From Hydractinia symbiolongicarpus (Eukaryota; Cnidaria; Hydrozoa; Anthoathecata; Hydractiniidae): a DNA stretch of 64,000 nucleotides. The stretch lies in the NCBI RefSeq assembly GCF_029227915.1, contig NC_079885.1, forward strand, positions 3,782,001-3,846,000. Reading direction: 5' to 3'. A program made the translations under genes and the position numbers. This document shows positions 50,525 to 62,212 of this stretch, in pieces. Under the pieces are notes generated by a model, which saw only the letters and a program-made list of their open reading frames with translations, was not told where the DNA came from and ran no database searches. The stretch's first letter is position 1, and each line of letters opens with the position of its first letter.

Positions 50525-53446
50525 CAATTAAGTCCCACAGTCAATCCTTTCACTGTTAAAAGCAATGCAACCTAGTAATATCGGAAAAAAATCATTAAGT
50601 ACTTGTTGGTACGAATATGTGACGCAACAGTTGTAACTCATACGGATTTATACCGCCAGAAAGTCAATAAAATGTAGTCTTTGAAACTGTTCCTATTTAT
50701 TCAGCGCGTGCTAACGGCCAGGATTGGTCCCAGAGTAAGAAATGACATATTTATCTAAATTTTTATATGAAGTACTACCACAGCGCCAAGTGAAATCGGT
50801 AAATTCCAGCAATCACGTCAAATTAAGAAGAATGTTATTTCTTGGGTTCATTTGCCTCACTTATCACATTTATAAGATCAGAGTCCAAAATCAGTTCAAT
50901 TAAGTCCCACAGTCAATCGTTTCACTGTTAAAAGCTATACAACCTAGTATTACCAGAAAAATATCACTTAATACATGTTGGTACGAATATGTGACGCAAC
51001 CGTAGTAACTCAAGCGGATTGATACCGTTAGGAAGTCATTGAAATGTAGTTTTTGAAACTGCCTCTATTTCTTCAGCGCGCGCTAACGGCCAGGATTGGT
51101 CCCACAGTAAGAAATGACTTATTTATCTAAATTTTTAAATGAAGTACTACCACAGCGCCCAGTGAAATCGGTAAATTTCAGCAATCATGTCAAATTAGGA
51201 AGAATGTATTTTCTTGGGGTCCAATTGTCTCACTTATCACATTTATAAGGTCACAGTCCAAAATCAGTTCAATTAAGTCCCACAGTCAATCGTTTCACTG
51301 TTAAAAGCAATGCAACCTAGTAATATCGGAAAAAAATCATTAAGTACTTGTTGGTACGAATATGTGACGCAACCGTTGTAGTTAGAACGGACTGATACCG
51401 TTAGGAAGTCATTGAAATGTAGTTTTTAAAACTGCCTCTATTTCTTTAACGCGCGCTAACGGCCAGGATTGGTCCCACAGTAAGAAATGACTTATTTATC
51501 TAAATTTTTAAATGAAGTACTACCACAGCGCCCAGTGAAATCGGTAAATTCCAGCAATCATGTCAAATTAAGAAGAATGTTATTTTTGGGGTCCAATTGT
51601 CTCACTCATTACATTTATAAGGTCACAGTCCAGAATCACTTCAATTAAGTCACACAGTCAATCGTTTCACTATTAAAAGGGATACAACTTAGTAATATCG
51701 GAAACAAGTCACTAAATACATGTTGGTACGAACATGTGACGCAACTGTTGTAACTCAAACGGATTGACACCGTTAGAAAGTCAAGGAAATGTAGTTTTTG
51801 AAAATGTTTCTATTTCTTCAACGCGCGCTCACGGCTAGGTTTGGTCCCACAGTACAAAATGACTTATTTATCTAAACTTTTAAATAAAACGCTACCACAG
51901 CGCCCAGCGAATCGGTAAATTCCAGCAATCATGTCAAATTAAGAAGAATGTTATTCCTTGGGTCCAGTTGTCTCATTTATCACATTTATGAGGTCAAAGT
52001 CCAAAATCAGTTCAATTAAGTCCCACAGTCAATCCTTTCACTGTTAAAAGCAATGCAACCTAGTAATATCGGAAAAAAATCATTAAGTACTTGTTGGTAC
52101 AAATATGTGACGCAACAGTTGTAACTCAAACGGATTTATACCGCCAGAAAGTCAATAAAATGTAGTCTTTGAAACTGTTCCTATTTATTCAGCGCGTGCT
52201 AATGGCCAGGATTGGTCCCAGAGTAAGAAATGACATATTTATCTGAATTTTTAAATGAAGTACTACCACAGCGCCAAGTGAAATCGGTAAATTCCAGCAA
52301 TCACGTCAACTTAAGAGGAATGTTATTATTTCTTGGGTTCATTTGCCTCACTTATCACATTTATAAGGTCACAGTCCAAAATCAGTTCAATTAAGTCCCA
52401 CAGTCAATCGTTTCACTGTTAAAAGCTATACAACCTAGTATTACCAGAAAAATATCACTTAATACATGTTGGTACGCATATGTGACGCAACCGTTGTAAC
52501 TCAAGCGGATTGATACCGTTAGGAAGTCATTGAAATGTAGTTTTTGAAACTGCCTCTATTTCTTCATCGCGCGCTAACGGCCAGAATTGGTCCCACAGTA
52601 AGAAATGACTTATTTATCTAAATTTTTAAATGAAGTACTACCACAGCGCCCAGTGAAATCGGTAAATTCCAGCAATCATGTCAAATTAAGAAGAATGTTA
52701 TTTTTGGGGTCCAATTGTCTCACTTATCACATTTATAAGGTCACAGTCCAGAATCATTTCAATTAAGTCACACAGTCAATCGTTTCACTATTAAAAGCGA
52801 TACAACTTAGTAATATCGGAAACAAGTCACTAAATACATGTTGGTACGAACATGTGACGCAACTGTTGTAACTCAAACCGATTGACACCGTTAGAAAGTC
52901 AAGGAAATGTAGTTTTTGAAAATGTTTCTATTTCTTCAACGCGCGCTCACGGCTAGGTTTGGTCTCACAGTACAAAATGACTGATTTATCTAAACTTTTA
53001 AATAAAACGCTACCACAGCGCCCAGCGAATCGGTAAATTCCAGCAATCATGTCAAATTAAGAAGAATGTTAGTCCTCGGGTCCAGTTGTCTCATTTATCA
53101 CATTTATGAAGTCAAAGTCCAAAATCAGTTCAATTAAGTCCCACAGTCAATCCTTTCACTGTTAAAAGCAATGCAACCTAGTAATATCGGAAAAAAATCA
53201 TTAAGTACTTGTTGGTACGAATATGTGACGCAACAGTTGTAACTCAAACGGATTTATACCGCCAGAAAGTCAATAAAATGTAGTCTTTGAAACTGTTCCT
53301 ATTTATTCAGCGCGTGCTAACGGCCAGGATTGGTCCCAGAGTAAGAAATGACATATTTATCTAAATTTTTATATGAAGTACTACCACAGCGCCAAGTGAA
53401 ATCGGTAAATTCCAGCAATCACGTCAAATTAAGAAGAATGTTATTT
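50525..53446 (+). repeat. Segmental duplication, second copy (partner 14,412-17,333)
   Basis: It begins abruptly between 50,525 and 50,566, where the diverged-island monomer (CATTTTAACACATTTATG) turns into AAAAGCAATGC and the A type. It follows 14,412-17,333 at offset 36,113 with only scattered substitutions seen, for example CTATTAAAAGGG against CTGATAAAAGGG. A-type starts are at 50,729, 52,217 and 53,335, with the same spacing (4 then 3 monomers) as in the first copy. Confidence 0.88.
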
Positions 53447-55937
53447 CTTGGTTTCATTTGCCTCACTAATCACATTTATAAGATCAGAGTCCAAAATCAG
53501 TTCAATTAAGTCCCACAGTCAATCGTTTCACTGTTAAAAGCTATACAACCTAGTATTACCAGAAAAATATCACTTAATACATGTTGGTACGAATATGTGA
53601 CGCAACCGTAGTAACTCAAGTGGATTGATACCGTTAGGAAGTCATTGAAATGTAGTTTTTGAAACTGCCTCTATTTCTTCAACGCGCGCTAACGGCCAGG
53701 ATTGGTCCCACAGTAAGAAATGACTTATTTATCTAAATTTTTAAATGAAGTACTACCACAGCGCCCAGTGAAATCGGTAAATTTCAGCAATCATGTCAAA
53801 TTAAGAAGAATGTTATTTCTTGGGGTCCAATTGTCTCACTTATCACATTTATAAGGTCACAGTCCAAAATCAGTTCAATTAAGTCCCACAGTCAATCGTT
53901 TCACTGTTAAAAGCAATGCAACCTAGTAATATCGGAAAAAAATCATTAAGTACTTGTTGGTACGAATATGTGACGCAACCGTTGTAGTTAGAACGGACTG
54001 ATACCGTTAGAAAGTCAATGAAATGTAGTATTTAAAACTGTCTCTATTTCTTCAGTGTGCGCTAACGTCTAGGATTGGTCCCACAGTAAGAAATGACTTA
54101 TTTATCTAAACTTTTAAATAAAACGCTACCACAGCGCCCAGCGAATCGGTAAATTCCAGCAATCATTTCAAATTAAGAAGAATGTTATTCCTTGGGTCCA
54201 GTTGTCTCATTTATCACATTTATGAGGTCAAAGTCCAAAATCAGTTCAATTAAGTCCCACAGTCAATCGTTTCACTGTTAAAAGCGATACAACCTAGTAA
54301 TATCGGAAAAAACCACTAAATACATGTTGGTACAAATATGTGACGCAACGGTTGTAACTCAAGCGGATTGATGCCGTTAGAAAGTCATTGAAATTTAGTT
54401 TTTAAAACTGTCTCTATTTCTTTAGCGCGCGATAACGGCCAGGATTGGTCCCATAGTAAAAAATGACTTATTTATCTAAACTTTTATATAAGGCGCTACC
54501 ACAGCGCCCTGTGAAATCGGTAAATTCCAGTAATCATGTCAAATTAAGAAAAATGTTATTTCTTGGGTCCAACTGTCTCATTTATCACATTTATGAGGTC
54601 AAAGTCCAAAATCAGTTTAATTAAGTCCCACCGTCAATCCTTTCACTGTTAAAAGCGATACAATCTAGTATTATCAGAAAAAAATCGCTAAATACATGTT
54701 GATACGAATATGTGACGCAACCGTTGTAACACAAACCGACTGATACCGTTAGAAAGTCATTGAAATGTAGTTTTTGAAACTGTCTCTATATCTTCAACGC
54801 GCCCTAACAGCCAGAATTGGTCCCACACTAAAGAAGATTATTTATCTAAATTTTTAAATGAAGCGCTCCAAACAGCGACCAGTGCAATCGCTGAGTTCCA
54901 GCAATCATGTCAAATTAAGAAGAATGTTATTTCTTAGGGTCCAGTTGGCTTACTTATCACATTTATAAGGTTACAGTCCAAAGTTACTTCAATTAAGTCC
55001 CGGAGTCAATCGTTTCACTGTTAAAAGCGATACAACCTAGTATTTTCAGAAAAATATCGCTAAACACATTTTGGTATAAATATGTGACGCAACCGTTGTA
55101 AGACAAACGGACTGACACCGTTAGAAAGTCATTGAAATGTAATTTTTGAAACTGTCTCTAATTCTTCAACGCGCGCTAACGCCCAGGATTGGTCCCACAG
55201 TAAAAAAAGACTTATTTATCTAAATTTTTAAATGAAGTGCTGCCACAGCGCCCAGTGTAACTGCTGAGTTCCGGCAATCATGTCAAATTAAGATAAATGT
55301 TCTTTCTTGCAGTCCAATTGTCTCACTTATCAAATTGATAAGGTCACAGTGCAAGATCAGTTCAATTAAGTCCCACAGTCAATCGTTTCACTGTTAAAAG
55401 CGATGCAACTTAGTAATATCGGAAGAAAATCGCTGAATACATGTTGCTACGAATATGTGACGCAACCGTTGTAACACAAACGGACTGATACCGTTAGAAA
55501 GTCATTGAAATGTAATTTTTAAAACTGTCTGTAATTCTTCAACGCGGGCTAACGGCTAGGTTTGGTCTCACAGTACAAAATGACTGATTTATCTAAACTT
55601 TTAAATAAAACGCTACCACAGCGCCCAGCGAATCGGTAAATTCCAGCAATCATGTCAAATTAAGAAGAATGTTATTCCTCGGGTCCAGTTGTCTCATTTA
55701 TCACATTTATGAAGTCAAAGTCCAAAATCAGTTCAATTAAGTCCCACAGTCAATCCTTTCACTGTTAAAAGCAATGCAACCTAGTAATATCGGAAAAAAA
55801 TCATTAAGTACTTGTTGGTACGAATATGTGACGCAACAGTTGTAACTCAAACGGATTTATACCGCCAGAAAGTCAATAAAATGTAGTCTTTGAAACTGTT
55901 CCTATTTATTCAGCGCGTGCTAACGGCCAGGATTGGT
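53335..55937 (+). repeat. 7-monomer higher-order unit (2,603 bp)
   Basis: Landmarks 53,335 (A), 53,707 (AAGAAATGAC/TACTACC), 54,080 (CGTCTAGG), 54,450 (ATATAAGG), 54,822 (CACAC), 55,194 (GTGCTGCC) and 55,567 (CTCACAG). Its middle joins sequence matching 18.8-19.9 kb (offset 34,625) to sequence matching 17.3-18.8 kb (offset 37,228). The unit looks like the complete form from which the 4- and 5-monomer units at 17-20 kb could have been cut, or into which they expanded. Confidence 0.8.
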
Positions 55938-58541
55938 CCCAGAGTAAGAAATGACATATTTATCTAAATTTTTATATGAAGTACTACCACAGCGCCAAGT
56001 GAAATCGGTAAATTCCAGCAATCACGTCAAATTAAGAAGAATGTTATTTCTTGGTTTCATTTGCCTCACTAATCACATTTATAAGATCAGAGTCCAAAAT
56101 CAGTTCAATTAAGTCCCACAGTCAATCGTTTCACTGTTAAAAGCTATACAACCTAGTATTACCAGAAAAATATCACTTAATACATGTTGGTACGAATATG
56201 TGACGCAACCGTAGTAACTCAAGCGGATTGATACCGTTAGGAAGTCATTGAAATATTGTTTTTGAAACTGCCTCTATTTCTTCAACGCGCGCTAACGGCC
56301 AGGATTGGTCCCACAGTAAGAAATGACTTATTTATCTAAATTTTTAAATGAAGTACTACCACAGCGCCCAGTGAAATCGGTAAATTTCAGCAATCATGTC
56401 AAATTAAGAAGAATGTTATTTCTTGGGGTCCAATTGTCTCACTTATCACATTTATAAGGTCACAGTCCAAAATCAGTTCAATTAAGTCCCACAGTCAATC
56501 GTTTCACTGTTAAAAGAAATGCAACCTAGTAATATCGGAAAAAAATCATTAAGTACTTGTTGGTACGAATATGTGACGCAACCGTTGTAGTTAGAACGGA
56601 CTGATACCGTTAGAAAGTCAATGAAATGTAGTATTTAAAACTGTCTCTATTTCTTCAGTGTGCGCTAACGTCTAGGATTGGTCACACAGTAAGAAATGAC
56701 TTATTTATCTAAACTTTTAAATAAAACGCTACCACAGCGCCCAGCGAATCGGTAAATTCCAGCAATCATGTCAAATTAAGAAGAATGTTATTCCTTGGGT
56801 CCAGTTGTCTCATTTATCACATTTATGAGGTCAAAGTCCAAAATCAGTTCAATTAAGTCCCACAGTCAATCGTTTCACTGTTAAAAGCGATACAACCTAG
56901 TAATATCGGAAAAAACCACTAAATACATGTTGGTACAAATATGTGACGCAACGGTTGTAACTCAAGCGGATTGATGCCGTTAGAAAGTCATTGAAATTTA
57001 GTTTTTAAAACTGTCTCTATTTCTTTAGCGCGCGATAACGGCCAGGATTGGTCCCACAGTAAAAAATGACTTATTTATCTAAACTTTTATATAAGGCGCT
57101 ACCACAGCGCCCTGTGAAATCGGTAAATTCCAGTAATCATGTCAAATTAAGAAAAATGTTATTTCTTGGGTCCAACTGTCTCATTTATCACATTTATGAG
57201 GTCAAAGTCCAAAATCAGTTCAATTAAGTCCCACCGTCAATCCTTTCACTGTTAAAAGCGATGCAACCTAGTAAAATCAGAAAATATATCGCTAAATACA
57301 TGTTTGTACGAATATGTGACGCAACCGTTGTAATTGAAACGGACTGAGACCGTTAGAAAGTCAATGAAATGTAGTTTTTAAAACTGTCTCTCTTTCTTCA
57401 GCGTGCATTAACGGCTAGGATTGGTCCCACCGTAAAAAATGACTTATTTATCTAAATTTTGAATTGAAGCGGTACCACAACGCCCAGTGAAGTCGGTTAA
57501 TTCCAGTAATCATGTCAAATTAAGAAAAATGTTATTTCTTGGGTCCAACTGTCTCATTTATCACATTTATGAGGTCAAAGTCCAAAGTTACTTCAATTAA
57601 GTCCCAGAGTCAATCGCTTTACTGTTAAAAGCGATACAACCTAGTATTTTCAGAAAAATATCGCTAAACACATTTTGGTACAAATATGTGACGCAACCGT
57701 TGTAAGACAAACGGACTGATACCGTTAGAAAGTCATTGAAATGTAATTTTTGAAACTGTCTCTAATTTTTCAACGCGCGCTAACGCCCAGGATTGGTCCC
57801 ACAGTAAAAAAAGACTTATTTATCTAAATTTTTAAATGAAGTGCTGCCACAGCGCCCAGTGTAACTGCTGAGTTCCGGCAATCATGTCAAATTAAGATAA
57901 ATGTTCTTTCTTGCAGTCCAATTGTCTCACTTATCAAATAGATAAGGTCACAGTGCAAGATCAGTTCAATTAAGTCCCACAGTCAATCGTTTCACTGTTA
58001 AAAGCGATGCAACTTAGTAATATCGGAAGAAAATCGCTGAATACATGTTGCTACGAATATGTGACGCAACCGTTGTAACACAAACGGACTGATACCGTTA
58101 GAAAGTCATTGAAATGTAATTTTTGAAACTGTCTGTAATTCTTCAACGCGCGCTAACGGCTAGGTTTGGTCTCACAGTACAAAATGACTGATTTATCTAA
58201 ACTTTTAAATAAAACGCTACCACAGCGCCCAGCGAATCGGTAAATTCCAGCAATCATGTCAAATTAAGAAGAATGTTATTCCTCGGGTCCAGTTGTCTCA
58301 TTTATCACATTTATGAAGTCAAAGTCCAAAATCAGTTCAATTAAGTCCCACAGTCAATCCTTTCACTGTTAAAAGCAATGCAACCTAGTAATATCGGAAA
58401 AAAATCATTAAGTACTTGTTGGTACGAATATGTGACGCAACAGTTGTAACTCAAACGGATTTATACCGCCAAAAAGTCAATAAAATGTAGTCTTTGAAAC
58501 TGTTCCTATTTATTCAGCGCGTGCTAACGGCCAGGATTGGT
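55938..58541 (+). repeat. 7-monomer higher-order unit (2,604 bp), chimeric fifth monomer
   Basis: Landmarks 55,938 (A), 56,310, 56,683 (GGTCACACAG), 57,053, 57,426, 57,798 and 58,171. The fifth position holds a CCACCG/GAATTGAAGCGG monomer instead of the CACAC type; near 57,585 it switches to a CAAAGTTACTTC ending. Up to about 57,064 the unit matches 18,710-19,836 at offset 37,228. Confidence 0.8.
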
Positions 58542-61500
58542 CCCAGAGTAGGAAATGACATATTTATTTAAATTTTTATATGAAGTACTACCACAGCGCC
58601 AAGTGAAATCGGTAAATTCCAGCAATCACGTCAAATTAAGAAGAATGTTATTTCTTGGTTTCATTTGCCTCACTAATCACATTTATAAGATCAGAGTCCA
58701 AAATCAGTTCAATTAAGTCCCACAGTCAATCGTTTCACTGTTAAAAGCTATACAACCTAGTATTACCAGAAAAATATCACTTAATACATGTTGGTACGAA
58801 TATGTGACGCAACCGTAGTAACTCAAGCGGATTGATACCGTTAGGAAGTCATTGAAATGTAGTTTTTGAAACTGCCTCTATTTCTTCAACGCGCGCTAAC
58901 GGCCAGGATTGGTCCCACAGTAAGAAATGACTTATTTATCTAAACTTTTAAATAAAACGCTACCACAGCGCCCAGCGAATCGGTAAATTCCAGCAATCAT
59001 GTCAAATTAAGAAGAATGTTATTCCTTGGGTCCAGTTGTCTCATTTATCACATTTATGAGGTCAAAGTCCAAAATCAGTTCAATTAAGTCCCACAGTCAA
59101 TCGTTTCACTGTTAAAAGCGATACAACCTAGTAATATCGGAAAAAACCACTAAATACATGTTGGTACAAATATGTGACGCAACGGTTGCAACTCAAGCGG
59201 ATTGATGCCGTTAGAAAGTCATTGAAATTTAGTTTTTAAAACTGTCTCTCTTTCTTCAGCGTGCATTAACGGCTAGGATTGGTCCCACCGTAAAAAATGA
59301 CTTATTTATCTAAATTTTGAATTGAAGCGGTACCACAACGCCCAGTGAAGTCGGTTAATTCCAGCAATCATGTCAAATTAAGAAGAATGTTATTTCTTGG
59401 GTCCAATTGTCTCACTCATCACATATATAAGGTCACAGTCTATATCAGTTCCATTAAGTCCCACAGTCAATTGTTTCACTGTTAAAAGCGATGCAACTTA
59501 CTAATATCGGAAGAAAATCACTGAATACATGTTGCTACGAATATGTGACGCAACCGTTGTAACACAAACGGACTGATACCGTTAGAAAGTCATTGAAATG
59601 TAATTTTTGAAACTGTCTGTAATTCTTCAACGCGCGCTAACGGCTAGGATTGGTCCAACCATAAGAAATGACTTATTTATCTAAATTTTGAAATGAAGCG
59701 CTTTCACAACGCCCAGTGAAGTCGGTTAATTCCAGCAATCATGTCAAATTAAGAAGAATGTTATTTCTTGGGTCTAATTGTCTCACTTATCACATTTATA
59801 AAGTCACAGTCCAAAATCAGTTCAATTAACTCCCACAGTCAATCGTTTCACTGTTAAAAGCGATACAACCTAGTATTATCAGAAAAACATCGCTAAATGC
59901 ATGTTGGTGCGAATATGTGACGCAACCGTTGTAACACAAACGGACTGATACTGTTAGAAAGTCATTGAAATGTAGTTTTTGAAACTGTCTCTATATCTTC
60001 AACGCGCGCTAACAGCCAGGATTGGTCCCACAGTAAAAAAAGATTATTTATCTAAATTTTTAAATGAATCGCTCCATACAGCGACCAGTGTAATCGCTGA
60101 GTTCCAGCAATCATGTCAAATTAAGAAGACAGTTACTTCTTGGGGTCCAGTTGGCTTACTTATCACATTTATAAGGTCACAGTCCAAAGTTACTTCAATT
60201 ATGTCCCAGAGTCACTCGTTTCACTGTTAAAAGCGATACAACTTAGTAATATCGCAAAAAAATCACTAAATACATGTTGCTACGAATATGTGACGAAACC
60301 GTTGTAACTCAAGCGGATTGATACCGTTAGAAAGTCATTGAAATGCAGTTTTTAAAACTGCCTCTAATTCTTCAGCGCGTGATAACGGCTAGGATTGGTC
60401 CCACAGCAAGGAATGACTTATTTATCTAAATTTTTAAATGAAGTGCTGCCACAGCGCCCAGCGAAATCAGTAAATTCCAGCAGTCATGTCAAATTTAAAA
60501 GAATGTTATTTCTTGGGTCCAATTGTCTCACTTATCACATTGATAAGGTCACAGTCCAAAATCAGTTCAACTAAGTCCCACAGTCAATTGTTTCACTGTT
60601 AAAAGCGATACAACCTAGTATTTTCAGAAAAATATCGCTAAACACATGTTGAGACGAATATGTGACGCAACCGTTGTAACTCAAGCGGATTGATGCCGTT
60701 AGAAAGTCATTGAAATTTAGTTTTTAAAACTGTCTCTATTTCTTTAGCGCGCGATAACGGCCAGGATTGGTCCCAAAGTAAAAAATGACTTATTTATCTA
60801 AACTTTTATATAAGGCGCTCCCACAGCGCCCTGTGAAATCGGTAAATTCCAGTAATCATGTCAAATTAAGAAAAATGTTATTTCTTGGGTCCAACTGTCT
60901 CATTTATCACATTTATGAGGTCAAAGTCCAAAATCAGTTCAATTAAGTCCCACCGTCAATCCTTTCACTGTTAAAAGCGATGCAACCTAGTAAAATCAGA
61001 AAATATATCGCTAAATACATGTTTGTACGAATATGTGACGCAACCGTTGTAATTGAAACGGACTGAGACCGTTAGAAAGTCAATGAAATGTAGTTTTTAA
61101 AACTGTCTCTCTTTCTTCAGCATGCGCTAACGGCTAGGATTGGTCCCTCCGTAAAACATGACTTATTTATCTAAATTTTGAATTGAAGCGGTACCACAAC
61201 GCCCAGTGAAGTCGGTTAATTCCAGCAATCATGTCAAATTAAGAAGAATGTTATTTCTTGGGTCCAATTGTCTCACTCATCACATATATAAGGTCACAGT
61301 CCAAAATCAGTTCAATTAAGTCCCACAGTCAATTGTTTCACTGTTAAAAGCGATACAATATAGTATTATCAGAAAAAAATCGCTAAATACATGTTGATAC
61401 GAATATGTGACGCAACCGTTGTAACACAAACCGACTGATACCGTTAGAAAGTCATTGAAATGTAGTTTTTGAAACTGTCTCTATATCTTCAACGCGCCCT

Positions 61501-62212
61501 AACAGCCAGAATTGGTCCCACACTAAAGAAGATTATTTATCTAAATTTTTAAATGAAGCGCTCCAAACAGCGACCAGTGCAATCGCTGAGTTCCGGCAAT
61601 CATGTCAAATTAAGAAGAATGTTATTTCTTGGGGTCCAGTTGGCTTACTTATCACATTTATAAGGTTACAGTCCAAAGTTACTTCAATTAAGTCCGGGAG
61701 TCAATCGTTTCACTGTTAAAAGCGATACAACCTAGTATTATCAGAAAAATATCGCTAAATACATGTTGATACGAATATGTGACGCAACCGTTGTAACACA
61801 AACGGACTGATACCGTTAGAAAGTCATTGAAATGTAATTTTTGAAACTGTCTGTAATTCTTCAACGCGCGCTAACGGCTAGGATTGGTCCAACCATAAGA
61901 AATGACTTATTTATCTAAATTTTGAAATGAAGCGCTTTCACAACGCCCAGTGAAGTCGGTTAATTCCAGCAATCATGTCAAATTAAGAAGAATGTTATTT
62001 CTTGGGTCTAATTGTCTCACTTATCACATTTATAAAGTCACAGTCCAAAATCAGTTCAATTAAGTCCCACAGTCAATCGTTTCACTGTTAAAAGCGATAC
62101 AACCTAGTATTATCAGAAAAACATCGCTAAATGCATGTTGGTGCGAATATGTGACGCAACCGTTGTAACACAAACGGACTGATACTGTTAGAAAGTCATT
62201 GAAATGTAGTTT
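58542..62212 (+). repeat. Mixed and chimeric monomers
   Basis: It starts with an A monomer (58,542) and its usual follower, then changes at about 59,230 to CCACCG/GAATTGAAGCGG. Visible chimeric joints lie near 59,235, 59,430-59,450 (the odd GTCTATATCAGTTCC) and 60,450, where GTGCTGCC is followed by GCGAAATCAGTAAATTCCAG. From about 60,788 to 61,977 it matches 36,216-37,405. The 83-residue frame at 59,979-60,230 is a satellite fragment. Nothing non-repetitive is present. Confidence 0.78.
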
